DNA of 64,000 bases from Schistosoma mansoni (Eukaryota; Platyhelminthes; Trematoda; Strigeidida; Schistosomatidae). Of the stretch, positions 35,497 to 46,508 are shown piece after piece. The stretch covers positions 42,590,200 to 42,654,199 of the forward strand of contig NC_031495.1 in NCBI RefSeq assembly GCF_000237925.1. The letters are read 5' to 3'. The stretch's first letter is position 1. The number at the start of each line of letters is the position of its first letter. The notes beneath the pieces are model-generated. The model was not told the origin of the DNA, did not search any database, and saw only the letters and a program-made list of their open reading frames with translations. Both the position numbers and the translations under genes were made by a program.

Positions 35497-35824
35497 TGTA
35501 GCTGTAAATAATTCCCCAAAATCAATAGCTCTTTAAGTGTACTAAATTGAATGCTGAACACATTGTTCTAAGTGGACTTGTTTAACTGAAGGCTTTCGGT
35601 CATGCATCCGCACCAGATCACGTTTCGACCCAGCGTAGGAAACAGCTCCTACATTCACTAGCCAGATTAAAGTAAACGCTTCTCGATATATTGATAACGC
35701 ATCAAATATATCTTTCCAATCTCTTCACATCTGACTTCTGGTTTTAACTAATTGGGGGACGATTCGGATATAGAAGGCGTTACTGGTTAATAGTTGTAAA
35801 ACTACAATACCGGTCATATCTTCA
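35497..35824 (+). repeat. Solo LTR, Boudicca-like family
   Basis: A 328-bp relative of the 326-bp LTR of element 2 (TGTAGC...CTTCA). It is flanked by a perfect 4-bp duplication CTAC (35493-35496 and 35825-35828). No internal region is present, so it arose by LTR-LTR recombination. Confidence 0.88.
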
Positions 35825-35828
35825 CTAC

Positions 35829-36568
35829 TAAATTCACCAATAAGCACATGAATAACACCATCGTCAGCCCATTGTAACACCCATTCAGAACGATTTAGTT
35901 TTCTAAAATCACAGTACAAAAAGTCCACGTTACCAGTGAAATAATAGCACGAAGATTAAGAAAAGCCGTACAGAAGACATTCACTGCAGCTAAACTGAGT
36001 GTGCCCCCATATTGGAAACCACTGATAGAGACAGACTGACTGAATTCACAGCATCCAGGTTTGTTTATCAACGCAACTGCTCCTGTGGAATCAGTTATAT
36101 CAAGAGTACAACTCGATATACTTGTCGTTGTATACTTGAACACTAACCATCATCGTTGATAAAACGACAGTTAATTTTTTTTCTAGAGTTCTATTTTCTC
36201 TCATTTGATGAACACAGGATATCAAATTAACTTAAATGAAACTTTTAAAGTTATCCACTGAATTCCATTAAGTTTACCTCATATTTTACCGGCTTGTCTT
36301 TTGGATAATGATGAAGATATTGGAATCCATGTTCATAAGCCTAATCTTTGAACTAAAAAGAAGTTTGTCTAACTCCTTTCACTACCTTAGATGTCAATAT
36401 AAGAGTAGGTTATAAATGAATCTTGATTCACCTTATTCTTCTACATGCTCTTCTGATTTCTTTCACTTGTTGATTTGATTTCAATATTCACCCCTCGATC
36501 CCAAGGCAACTATTATGAGATTGATATTTTTCAGAATATTTTGTTAATCATCGTATTAAACATTATTG
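35829..36568. other. No gene recognised
   Basis: The minus-strand frame 36143-35895 is open but shows no known domain. The rest is AT-rich. Confidence 0.35.
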
Positions 36569-37060
36569 TGGTAAGTAGAAGTATTTGAATTATTACAGGA
36601 ACTAGGAATCCCAGAAATAACTCAATTTAGACCAAACAGAACTAGGTGAGCACAAACGAACGTATTGCATTTAGAATTCGAAACCAGGTAGTTGTAGCGG
36701 TGAATAATTCCCCAAAATCAATAGCTCTGTAAGTGTTCGACATTAGATGCTGACCACATCAGTTTTAGTGGACTCGTTTAGCTGAAGGCGCTCGGTCATG
36801 CATCCGTACCAGATCACGTTACAGAACGGCGTGGGAAGCATCTCATACGATCATTAGCCAGATTAGATCAGTCACTTCTCGATATATTGATAACCCATCA
36901 AATATGTCTTCCAACCACCTCGCTTCTGACTTCTAATTTTAACCGGGTGTGCGCGATTCGATTATAGAAGGTGTTACTGGTAAAGAGATGTCAAACTACA
37001 ATACTCGTGGTATCTTCACAGTCATCAGGTACAAAGAAATCAGTAGTTCATAAAAATACT
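36569..37060 (-). repeat. Solo LTR of the 159-bp family, split by another LTR
   Basis: Sequence before 36692 and after 37018 matches, on the minus strand, the two parts of the short LTR found at 37140-37298 (for example GTGAGCACAAACGAACGTATT and GTACAAAGAAATCAGTAGTTCA). The Boudicca-like LTR at 36693-37018 sits between them. End points are approximate. Confidence 0.7.
36693..37018 (+). repeat. Solo LTR, Boudicca-like, nested
   Basis: A 326-bp diverged LTR (TGTAGC...CTTCA). Flanking 4-mers are TAGT and CAGT, a duplication with one change. It lies inside the older minus-strand short LTR. Confidence 0.82.
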
Positions 37061-37139
37061 ACAAATATGTATTCTAGCGACCATTTAATTACATTTCCAG
37101 TTTTTACAAACAATTATTTTATTTATTGCACTACCTCAC

Positions 37140-37298
37140 TGTGGTGTTTGAATGAACCAATAATTCCCTTGTATTGATGACTTTTGATTTTGAATTCCAA
37201 ATACAGTACATTCGTTCGTGTTCATCTAATACTTCTTGATTAAATTGCATTATAGCTGGGATTACTAGTTTATACCACAATTCAAATACTCTTAAACA
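37140..37298 (+). repeat. 5' LTR of the host Ty3 element
   Basis: A 159-bp repeat matching 46344-46504, preceded by TCAC. Minus- or plus-strand relatives occur at 36569-37060, 48662-48810 and 49963-50100. Confidence 0.88.
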
Positions 37299-37314
37299 TT
37301 ACATTGGCGTCACG

Positions 37315-38030
37315 ATGTGCCTGCGATACAACAGTTGGACATTCATTCAACTTCTGAAGCTTTTGACGATTATTTTGAAAGGGTTGAGATGTGGAGCATG
37401 ACGAAGAAATATGTGAAGTTTGACAAAATTGTGGCCTATCTTACTCCCTTATACAACTCCCAAGGAACTACCATTAAATCATGTAAAGTGCACCAATTTT
37501 GAACGTCGTGAGAGAGCAAAATTTCATAAGATGATTCGTCAGAATAACCAGAAGGTTAGGGAATTCATCCTTGAATTGCAAAGACAAGCTGCCAAATGCA
37601 AACTCGGTGATCAACTTCATGTACAGCTGAGAGATCCATTAATTGCAGGAATTAACATACCAGGTCTGGAAAAGGAGCTGTTAAGAATGCCGAACTGTTC
37701 TTTTCAAGATGCTAGAACTGCATGTATTAACTACGAAGCAGTGCATGAATTTGATATTCAATCGATGAGAATCTCTAATACCTTGCTCAGTCGTCATGAT
37801 GAAATACAAACTAAGGCTCGATCAAATTTGCGTTCGTTTAATCGTGATTTCTTTTCTCGTGGAAATATGAAAGGTGATTCAACAAATGACTGCAAAGCAA
37901 ACAACAAAGGTGAGAAAAAGTTCGGTAAATGCTTATCTTGTGGCAAATTTCATTCTTTAATTCATGTGCATTTCGTAATGCTAAATGTTCTAAATGTGGC
38001 ATGATAAGACACATTCAGTCAGTATGCAAA
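37315..38030 (+). pseudogene. Gag of the host Ty3 element, frame-broken
   Basis: It begins in the frame PAIQQLDIHS with a start that is no longer ATG, reads FDDYFERVEMW, then shifts near 37480 into a frame with FILELQRQAAKCKLG and LRDPLIAGI, typical of Ty3 Gag. A zinc-knuckle-like KCLSCGKFHS appears near 37925, followed by another shift. It has a C-x2-C start rather than the CHCC form of the Boudicca-like elements, so this is a different Ty3 lineage (mag-like by general appearance, not certain). Confidence 0.75.
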
Positions 38031-38159
38031 ACGACTGTTCACTTTGCTTCAAGTATTATTTAGTCTTGTAACTTAGATCCTCATAACTCGGCTGTTCCTA
38101 ATGATCATTTATCTTTATCCACCGTTTCGAAAGGTCATGTTCATATTTACAAGTAATTG

Positions 38160-40419
38160 TATACATCCCTTGGTTCATTTCATGACTTCATTGTGGACAC
38201 AGGTAGTATAGAGTCCATTATTTCATTCAAGAACTTGAAATCTTTGGATCTTAATGTTGTGGTAAGACCAACTGAAGTCTCAATATTGGGGATTACTGGA
38301 CACTGACTGCCCATACGAGGATGTTGTGAATTGCTAATAAGAGATGATAATTCTTCCTATATACCTTGGGAATTTTTAGTTAGTGAAACAGGACTGTCAA
38401 TACTGGGTATAAAAAATCTGAAAAGGCTTAAGATGTAATTGTCTTTACTAGTTTCTACAGAGAAGTCGGATGCTTTACTTGAAGATTTGATAGCTGTGTG
38501 TGCTAAGCGTAGTGGAGGTATGAAAATTCAGCCTATAAAACTTCAAGTACAGGGTGGTCTGGTCTTTCTTAGAAGACGAATAATTCCTTATAGTCATCGA
38601 GGAGCAGCACATAAGTCACTGAACAATTTATGTGCGAAAGGTATAATTGAATCGATTCAGTCATCAGCATGGGGTACTCCTATTGTTACGCCATTGAGGT
38701 CGGATGGCAAGACCCCTGGATTATGCGGTGATTATAGATTAACACTGAACTCTCGTTTGTTGAAGCAAACATGCACCACGATTGAGGCTGAAGATATTTT
38801 AAATCGACTTCATGGTTCTAAAGTGTTCTCGAAAGTTGACTTGAAGGATGCTTATCTTCAAATCCCTTTAGATCAATCTTTATCTATCTTGACAACAATT
38901 AACACTCCTTTTGGTCTGTTCAAATACAACTTCTTTCCATTTGATCTTAGTTGTTCCCCAGCCATATTTCAGAAGGTTATGAATAAGGTAGTCAGTGATA
39001 TTGATGTTTATCAAGATGATCTCATTGTTCATGGCAATGATAAAACAGTTCATGACCAGAGACTTATTGCTTTATTGCGTCGTTTAATTGAGAAGAATCT
39101 TACAGTGAATCCGAATAAGTGTCCATTTTGTGTATCTAGTTTCGAATGCCTTGGATACCTAGTTGATGGTAATGGTTTTAGACCAGATGTGAAACGACTA
39201 GCCCCACTGACAAATGCACCGTCTCCAAAAAATATCACAGAACTACGTTCACTAGTGGGTGCTCTTCAATACTATTTGCGTTTTATTCCTAATTTTTCTT
39301 GTTTATTTAATATTGTGGCATCCAAGTCACTCAAATGGGGTGAGAAACAAGAGTCATGCCCACCAAGTCTTCTAAAGTCTCTTCGAAGTGATGCTGTTCT
39401 TCGAACTTACTCACCCAGTGTACATTCTGTACTTATTACTGACGCATCACCTGTGGGTATTGGTGCAGTTTTGGAACAGGAAGGTAGGCCAGTTTCACGC
39501 AAACTTACTGTGTCTGAACAAGCTTATTCACGAACGCATCGAGATGCATTATCTGTGTTTTGGGCTGTTAAAAGACTTCATAAACATTTATTTGGAAAGA
39601 AGTTTACCATCGTTACTGATCATAAAGCTTTAAAGTTCATTTATCATCCTGAAAAATCCTTAACACGTTCCTCAGCTGCTATGGTTCAACGATGGAGTAT
39701 TGCTTTGAGTGCCTATGACTATACCGTTCAGCACAGGAGTGCAAAACAAATTAAACACGTTGACTACATTTCTCGACAACCATTACAAGATAGACCGTTT
39801 GTTAGTGCAACCTTTACCGGTAAGACGTCCAGATCTCGTTGGAGAAACTCATAGATACTTTGGATGTATACTCAGTGCTATACGGAAAGGTTGGAATGCT
39901 AATCTGAAACGTAGATTTCCTGTCTGTTATTCAACGTGGGATGAGTTATCTACTACTCCTGATGTTATTTTGTATCTAAATGATCGTGTTGTTATTCCTC
40001 CTTCATTACGCAAACCTGTCCTTGATGATCTTCATAGTGGAAACCTAGGTGTTGAAAGAATGACGTCCTTGGCAAGACTCACATGTTGATAGCCAGAGAT
40101 AAATGCAGATATATGTCGTACAGCGAACAATTGTGAGAAATATTATAAGTCAAGATGTCAGCCTTCGAAGTGGACTCCATAGCCAGCATCGCCTGAGGCC
40201 TAGCAGAGAATTCATGTCGACTATTGTGGCCCATTTCTCGGCAAATACTATGCACTTGTAGTTATTGATTATTTTTCGAATTGGCCTGAAGTTTTTTTCA
40301 TAACTTCACCGGATTCTGACTTCATAATCCAAGCATTACGGAACGTGTTTAGTCGAAAAGGGGTTCCCATGGTGTTAGTGACTGATAATGGCTCTCATTT
40401 TGCTGCGGATGCAGTCACT
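38160..40419 (+). pseudogene. Pol of the host Ty3 element, 5' part
   Basis: Protease motif FIVDTGSIESI lies near 38190. RT and RNase H are in one open frame 38439-39854: CGDYRLTLN, FSKVDLKDAYLQIP, catalytic YQDDLIV, GYLVDGNG, RNase H ITDASPVGIGAVL, VTDHKALKF. A frameshift near 39810 leads to integrase sequence (39810-40089), a stop, then VDYCGPF, DYFSNWPE and VTDNGSHFAADA up to 40419, where the guest LTR begins. Several stops and shifts mean it was probably already dead, or decayed later. Confidence 0.87.
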
Positions 40420-40745
40420 TGTAGCTGTAAATAATTCCCCAAAATCAATAGCTCATTAAGTGTTCGACATTGGATGCTGACCATGTTGTTTAAGTGGACT
40501 TGTTTAACTGAAGGCTTTCGGTCATGCATCCGTACCAGATCACGTTTCAACACGGCGTGGGACACAGCTCCTACGTTTCATTAGCCAGCTTATAGAAAGG
40601 GTCCTCGATATATTGGTAACGAATCAAATATATCTTTCCTGCCTCTTCTCGTCTGACTTCTGATTTCTATCTGACTGGGAACGATCGAATATAGAAGGTG
40701 CTACTGGTAGCTAGTTGTAAAACTAGAACATCCGTTGCATCGTCA
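40420..40745 (+). repeat. 5' LTR of element 2
   Basis: 326 bp, TGTAGC...CGTCA, identical by eye to 45438-45763. Confidence 0.95.
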
Positions 40746-40746
40746 T

Positions 40747-40764
40747 TGGTGAGACCGACGTGAT
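40747..40764 (+). promoter_or_regulatory. Primer-binding site of element 2 (tRNA-Trp type)
   Basis: TGGTGAGACCGACGTGAT starts one base after the LTR. It is close to the complement of the tRNA-Trp 3' end as I know it (TGGTGACCCCGACGTGA), differing at two positions. CsRn1-clade elements are known to use this tRNA. Confidence 0.7.
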
Positions 40765-40925
40765 CTGGTGCACCAAGTCAATATACTGTGAGTCTGTTCC
40801 ATTTTGGAATATTATTATTCATTGTTATTTTTTATTTGAATTTTATATATTGTGATATACTTTTTTTTCGCGAATTTTTTTTCCGGATATATTTTAATTA
40901 GACATTTTTCGTTCTCTATATTACT

Positions 40926-41759
40926 ATGACGGAACACTCACCCAAGGTTTTTAAGTTAAAGTCTATTCCCCCTATTTCGATTCAGTTAACGCCATTTTGG
41001 CCCAACAATATCGAGTCTTGGTTCTGCTATGCAGAAGCCGATTTTTGCATGCACGGAATCACGGACTCGCGCACACGTTTCCTCGCGGTAGTTAAGGCGT
41101 TACCGCGCGAGTTTAACAGGTACGTAACACCTAGTATGTTTACTAGTGATGTTTCCGAACCTTACGAATCGCTTAAACTTTCGATTTTAAAACGCGGAGA
41201 CCTAACTGATCGACAACGATTAGACAAACTCCTTAACAATATCGACTTGCAACAGGGTTCTGCGACAGACATGTTGCTTAGAATGAGAGAAGTCATTGGC
41301 CAACGAACTTTCGATGATGGCCTATTTAGACAACTTTTCTTGTCTAAACTCCCTCAACAGGTGCAGGCAGTGCTTGTTTCATTTCAAAACAATGCCATAG
41401 ATGAACTAGCTGCATCTGCCGATCGAATCTTGGAAATCACCAAATTTTCTAAGGCCGAGGTTTTTAATATCAAAGAAAAACCCCAATCGACCTCGACTGA
41501 CATGGCCGAACTATGTCATACGCTTACAAGATATCTTAGAGTTCGTAATGACCGTAGTCGGTCAAAATCCTCACGTAGGATCGTTTCACGTAAGAGATCT
41601 GTCTCTCGACCACGAGAGACAGACAACCCCGACTGGTGCTGGTATCACAACCAGTACGGTAAATCCTCTAGAAATTGCAGGAAGCCCTGCAATTATCCGA
41701 CCCCAAAATCGAGTGACACGAAAAACAGTTCGGGAAACTTCCCAGCGGGCACGCGTTAA
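40926..41759 (+). CDS. Gag, element 2
   Basis: 277 residues from an ATG in an AT-rich leader. This is the particle-forming RNA-binding protein of the element. Near the C-terminus is CWYH, nine residues, C, three residues, C (the CHCC motif), after an Arg/Ser-rich stretch with SRSKSSRR and SVSRPRET. The capsid-like part shows FWPNNIESWF and LLNNIDLQQGSATDMLLRM. It is clearly homologous in layout to the element 1 Gag (288 residues). The frame ends at TAA 41757, 19 bases after the frameshift heptamer. Confidence 0.92.
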   Translation: MTEHSPKVFKLKSIPPISIQLTPFWPNNIESWFCYAEADFCMHGITDSRTRFLAVVKALPREFNRYVTPSMFTSDVSEPYESLKLSILKRGDLTDRQRLDKLLNNIDLQQGSATDMLLRMREVIGQRTFDDGLFRQLFLSKLPQQVQAVLVSFQNNAIDELAASADRILEITKFSKAEVFNIKEKPQSTSTDMAELCHTLTRYLRVRNDRSRSKSSRRIVSRKRSVSRPRETDNPDWCWYHNQYGKSSRNCRKPCNYPTPKSSDTKNSSGNFPAGTR

Positions 41760-41776
41760 CGGCAACCGTAGCCGGC
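41732..41776 (+). promoter_or_regulatory. Predicted -1 frameshift site, element 2
   Basis: The same heptamer GGGAAAC (41732-41738), phased G GGA AAC, is followed by a 6-nt spacer TTCCCA. A weaker 32-nt hairpin follows: GCGGGC (41745-41750) against GCCGGC (41771-41776) with one mismatch. An inner ACGG/CCGT stem is also possible. Confidence 0.72.
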
Positions 41777-44700
41777 GAACACAGCCGTCTGTTATACGTC
41801 ACAGGTGTGACTACGAAAGTTCGCTACCTCGTCGACACTGGCGCAGAAGTTAGCGTTCTTCCAGCAAATCCCGACGACAGACTTCGCGAGTCTGTTTTAA
41901 GTTTACAGGCGGCAAACGGAAAGCCGATCGCTACTTACGGTAAAAGGTACGTCTACCTTAACGTGGGTTTACGCAAACCCATACACTGGATTTTCGTTGT
42001 TGCAGATGTCTCTATGCCAATCATTGGTATAGACCTGTTACAACACCACAATCTACTCATCGACACACGCTCACGAAGGTTAATAGACGGAAACACTAAG
42101 TTATCCGTTTGCGTAACTCCTTGTTCTGGTTGCAGATTATCCCCAGTCACGATTAAGCACACCATAGACCCCCCATATCAATCAGTACTCGACAAATACC
42201 CCGGGATATACCAATCGCAATCGAAATTACCTTATGTAACCAGCAATGTTACACATCACATCTCGACTACAGGACCACCTGTATCCTCAAAAGCACGACG
42301 ACTGGCTCCCGAAAAGCTTAGGTTAGCTAAAAACGAATTCGACCACATGATAGACTTAGGGATAATTCGACCACCAAATAGCCCTTGGTCATCTCCTTTG
42401 CACATGGTCCCTAAAAAGGACAGCAACGATTGGCGTTCAACTGGTGATTATCGGCGTCTGAATGCTTAAACCATTCCCGATCGTTACCCGTTGCCTCACA
42501 TTCATGATTTGACGGCTACCTTGAAAGGTGCAACTGTCTTTTCGAAAATCGACTTGATTAAGGCTTACAATCAAATACCTATGGCAACCGAGGACATTCC
42601 AAAAACCGCCATCATTACTCCTTTCGGCCTTTACGAATTTTCACGAATGCCTTTCGGCCTAAGAAAGGCGGCTCAAACCTTCCAAAGGTTTATAGACGAC
42701 GTCTTCCGAGGTCTCAACTTCGTACATGCGCATGTTGATGACTGCCTCATAGCAAGTCCGGACAGAGAATCACATCTCCAGCATCTGGACATTGTTTTCG
42801 ATCGACTCCAAAGGCATGGCATTACTGTCAACATTCAGAAATGCCAAATTGGAACAAACTCTTTAGACTTCTTAGGACACACTATTGATGCCCAAGGCAT
42901 CCGACCCCTTAGGAGCAAAGTGGCGGCCATTCTGGATTACCCAGAACCGACCACGATCAAGCACTTACGAACTTTTAACGGACTCGTAAGTTTCTATAGA
43001 CGGTTCATACCTAAATGCGCGTCCCTTATGAAACCGTTAACTGATCAGCTTCGTGGAAATGCGAAATCAATTAGTTTAGACGACATAGCCCGTAAAGCAT
43101 TCTCCACAGCTAAGGAACACATCGCTAAAGCAACCCTGTTTGCTCATCAGGACATTCAAGCGCCCATTAGTATCGCAGTAGACGCATCCGACTCAGCAAT
43201 CGGAGCAGTCTTACAACAATGGGTTAACAACTCGTGGCAACCTTTAGGATTTTTCTCGAGACGGTTGTTAGACGCGGAATCTAGGTACAGCACGTTCGGT
43301 AGGGAACTCCTAGCTATGTATTGTGCTGTACGGCATTTTAAACATTCCATCGAAGGAAGAGAATTCACGCTTTTTACCGATCACAAACCTCTTACCTTCT
43401 CTTTAAATTCATCTTCAGACAAGTACTCACCGCGAGAGTCTCGACAACTCGAATACATTTCGCAGTTTACTTCAGACACACAACATATTTCTGGAGCAAA
43501 CAATGTAGTTGCAGACGCTTTGTCTCGAATAAGTTCCTTGAACAGTTTCCAAGGAATCGACCTTCTTAAACTCGTTCAGCTTCAAAAAGAAAACACTGAT
43601 CTTCAGCATGAGTTATCCTCGACAACTCTTAAACTACTTGTTAAGCAGATGGGAACAGGTAAGGAAACCTTACTTTGCGACACATCTACAGGTAGGGATC
43701 GTCCAATTGTACCAAAACATTATCGACGCAATGTCTTCAATACGTTGCACAATCTTTCTCATCCAGGTGCTCGTGCAACAGTCAAACTTATAGCCGAACG
43801 CTTTTGCTGGCCTGGCATGAATAAAGACGTGAGGGAGTGGGCACGCTCCTGTGTTAGCTGTCAGAAAGCTAAGGTCGTAAGACACAACAAATGTCCCCTA
43901 GGTTCTTTCAAAACCCCTGACGCTCGTTTCGACCACGTCCATCTAGATTTGGTAGGACCCTTACCCGACTCGAACGGATACTCATATCTCCTAACATGCG
44001 TAGACCGTTTTACTCGATGGCCAGAAGCAGTACCGATTAAGGACATTACTGCTGAAACAGTGGCTCGCGCTTTCGTCGAACGATGGGTAGCAAATTTCGG
44101 CTGCCCTTCAACCATCACTACAGACCGCGGACGCCAGTTCGAATCGGGACTTTTCCGTTGTCTGACCACACTATTAGGAATCACGCGCTTCCGAACGACC
44201 GCCTACCACCCACAAGCAAACGGGTTGGTAGAACGTTTTCATCGACAACTAAAAGCCTCATTATCAGCTTCAAACGTTTCACAGTGGACAGACGCTCTTC
44301 CACTCGTCTTGCTAGGTATCCGCAATGCAGTGAAAGCTGACATTGGATACACGGCATCTCAACTCGTTTACGGAAGGACACTCCGACTCCCAGGAGAATT
44401 CGTGGATCCTTCAGCTTCTTCATTGAACATGGATCTAAACTCTTACACGAGTGGGCTTACAAACGCTATGCGTTCAGTTAAACCTGCTCACACTCGACTT
44501 CAATCAACTGATGTTTTCGTTCAACCCGAATTACGACATAGTACACACGTCTTCGTTCGTCGAGACTCACATCGACGACCCCTCGAATCAGCATACGAAG
44601 GACCCTTCAAAGTTCTTCAACGCGAACCTAAGTACTATGTAGTCGATAAGAACGGTACGAACGATAGCATCAGTATCGATCGACTCAAAGCTGCGTACCT

Positions 44701-44890
44701 AGAAGGAAACCCTAGCTACGTCGATTTTCCTTCGGTACAAGCAAACGACACAGCTACTACACTTGTAGTACCCTACACGACAACCGACACAAAACTTGAT
44801 ACTTCGTCAACGTCGATAGATAAACCTAAAACAACGCGTTCTGGAAGACGAGTAAGATTTCCAGAACATCTTATCGAATATTGCACGTAG
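41738..44890 (+). pseudogene. Pol (PR-RT-RH-IN), element 2, one premature stop
   Basis: Entered in the -1 frame, it runs to TAG at 44888 with one in-frame TAA at 42467-42469, just after CGDYR-like TGDYRRLNA. Protease [24 protein letters not shown] and HVDDCLIAS, where the usual Tyr of YxDD is His; RNase [12 protein letters not shown] and FTDHKPL; integrase HNLSH...CVSC, then [24 protein letters not shown]-terminal [14 protein letters not shown]. The stop would cut off most of RT, RNase H and integrase unless read through. The His in the YxDD box is a second possible defect. Confidence 0.9.
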
Positions 44891-45437
44891 GACATAAGCT
44901 TTATCTTGAATTACACTTTCATAGTTTATTATAAATTTTTTTTTAATATGCTCATTTTTTTTATTTATATAAAAAAAACAAAAAAAAAACAAAACATTTT
45001 TATTTTTTTTGAGCGTATATATATATATTTTTATATATATATATATAAAAAAAAAAAGAAAACCATTTTTTTTCCGATCGCTTTTACGCTGTTTGTAAGT
45101 GTATTAGTTTATTCATTTTTTTTCCCGCTCATCTTGTTTCCCTACGCAAGTACGAGTGTATTTTTGACATGCACTCACACGTTCTATTTTTCCTCTTTTC
45201 CAGGACGGCTGGAAAAGAACGACGAAGTTTCGCAAGGAACCGGAATTTTTCATTGTACTATATTTCTTTATTGCTATGTTGTACATTTTGGTCCCATAGT
45301 TTAAGGAAAGACGACCAGACGCTGCTAAACGAAGCAAGCTATCAGAAGAGTGTTTACCAACGACAAACTCGTTGGGTTTAAACTTCTGGCTGGTCACGTC
45401 TTAGGGGCATCACTACCTCACTAGGGGGGGAGTGATC
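44891..45437 (+). other. 3' untranslated part of element 2
   Basis: Runs of T and A and an AT dinucleotide stretch (about 44937-45060) lie after pol. A polypurine tract AGGGGGGGGAGTGATC (about 45423-45437) directly precedes the 3' LTR. Confidence 0.7.
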
Positions 45438-45763
45438 TGTAGCTGTAAATAATTCCCCAAAATCAATAGCTCATTAAGTGTTCGACATTGGATGCTGACC
45501 ATGTTGTTTAAGTGGACTTGTTTAACTGAAGGCTTTCGGTCATGCATCCGTACCAGATCACGTTTCAACACGGCGTGGGACACAGCTCCTACGTTTCATT
45601 AGCCAGCTTATAGAAAGGGTCCTCGATATATTGGTAACGAATCAAATATATCTTTCCTGCCTCTTCTCGTCTGACTTCTGATTTCTATCTGACTGGGAAC
45701 GATCGAATATAGAAGGTGCTACTGGTAGCTAGTTGTAAAACTAGAACATCCGTTGCATCGTCA
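45438..45763 (+). repeat. 3' LTR of element 2
   Basis: 326 bp, identical by eye to the 5' copy, followed by CACT. Confidence 0.95.
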
Positions 45764-46169
45764 CACTAATTGGTTGAATAATGTAGGGTGCAGGCATCTG
45801 TTTACTGCTCCTAGGCACCCTTGTTCTAATGGTCAGGCAGAAAATTTCGTCAGGACATTGAAAATTGCTGTTGATTCTATTGCTACTTCAACGTTTAATA
45901 AACTGGAGAGGAGAGTAGATATATTTCTACTTCAATATAGAAATACTAAACATTCTGTGACGAAAGAGACTCCATCAAAGCTATTAAAACGAGGAATCCT
46001 TCGTTCGAATATGAGGTTCTTGGAGTCTGCAGAAGTTACATATTATTGTGGAAGTGGTCAACAACCAGCTACGGGGATCGTGGTAAAGAATGTTGAAAAA
46101 TCTATGGTGCGAATTCTAGATATCAATGACTTGAATGTACATAGCCGACACGTTGATCAAATACAATAA
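45764..46169 (+). pseudogene. Integrase 3' part of the host Ty3 element
   Basis: Continues the integrase interrupted at 40419. WLNNVGCRHLFTAPRHPC leads into SNGQAENFVRTLK with the catalytic Glu, then VDIFLLQYRNTKHSVT, TPSKLLKRG and a C-terminal stretch ending HSRHVDQIQ at 46169. This matches the usual Ty3 integrase core end. The frame is intact over 135 codons. Confidence 0.87.
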
Positions 46170-46343
46170 CAGGACACAGATGAGTCTGTTCCAATTTCGG
46201 TTGTTAATTTTAATACTAACGAGTGTATTTTAGATAATACAGAGTCTACATCCAATACACTGTCGAACGGACGTAAGATGAACTTAATTAGAAGACGTAT
46301 GATTAATTACAGACACTTACACTCCAATTTAAGCTGTGGCGGA

Positions 46344-46504
46344 TGTGGTGTTTGAATGAAACAATGACTCCTTTGTATTGATGACTGTTTTGATTTTGAA
46401 TTCCAAATACAGTACATTTGTTTGTGCTCATCTGATACTTCTTGATTAAATTGCATTATAGCTGGGATTACTAGTTTATACCACAATTCAAATACTCTTA
46501 AACA
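46344..46504 (+). repeat. 3' LTR of the host Ty3 element
   Basis: 161 bp, matching 37140-37298 with scattered differences, followed by TCAC. Confidence 0.88.
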
Positions 46505-46508
46505 TCAC

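Larger units (their letters stand above)
40420..45763 (+). mobile_element. Boudicca-like LTR retrotransposon (element 2), near intact
   Basis: The LTRs at 40420-40745 and 45438-45763 are 326 bp and identical by eye. Target duplication is CACT (40416-40419 and 45764-45767). PBS, gag with CHCC, -1 frameshift heptamer, pol and polypurine tract are all present. The only coding lesion noticed is a TAA in RT at 42467. It is inserted in the integrase of an older element, in the same orientation. It is CsRn1/Kabuki clade by its gag motif and tRNA-Trp-type PBS; the name Boudicca is a likely relative, not verified. Confidence 0.95.
37140..46504 (+). mobile_element. Ty3-type LTR retrotransposon with 159-161-bp LTRs, split by element 2
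   Basis: Short LTRs at 37140-37298 and 46344-46504 (TGTGGTG...AAACA) differ at several positions. Both are flanked by the target duplication TCAC (37136-37139 and 46505-46508). Inside are gag, protease, RT, RNase H and integrase. The integrase is split at 40419 by the younger element 40420-45763, and the remainder resumes at 45768. LTR divergence and frame breaks show it is older than its guest. Confidence 0.92.

Noticed and set aside
44906-45304. 132-codon frame after element 2 pol
   Set aside because: It is driven by poly-T/poly-A and AT repeats in the element 3' untranslated region.
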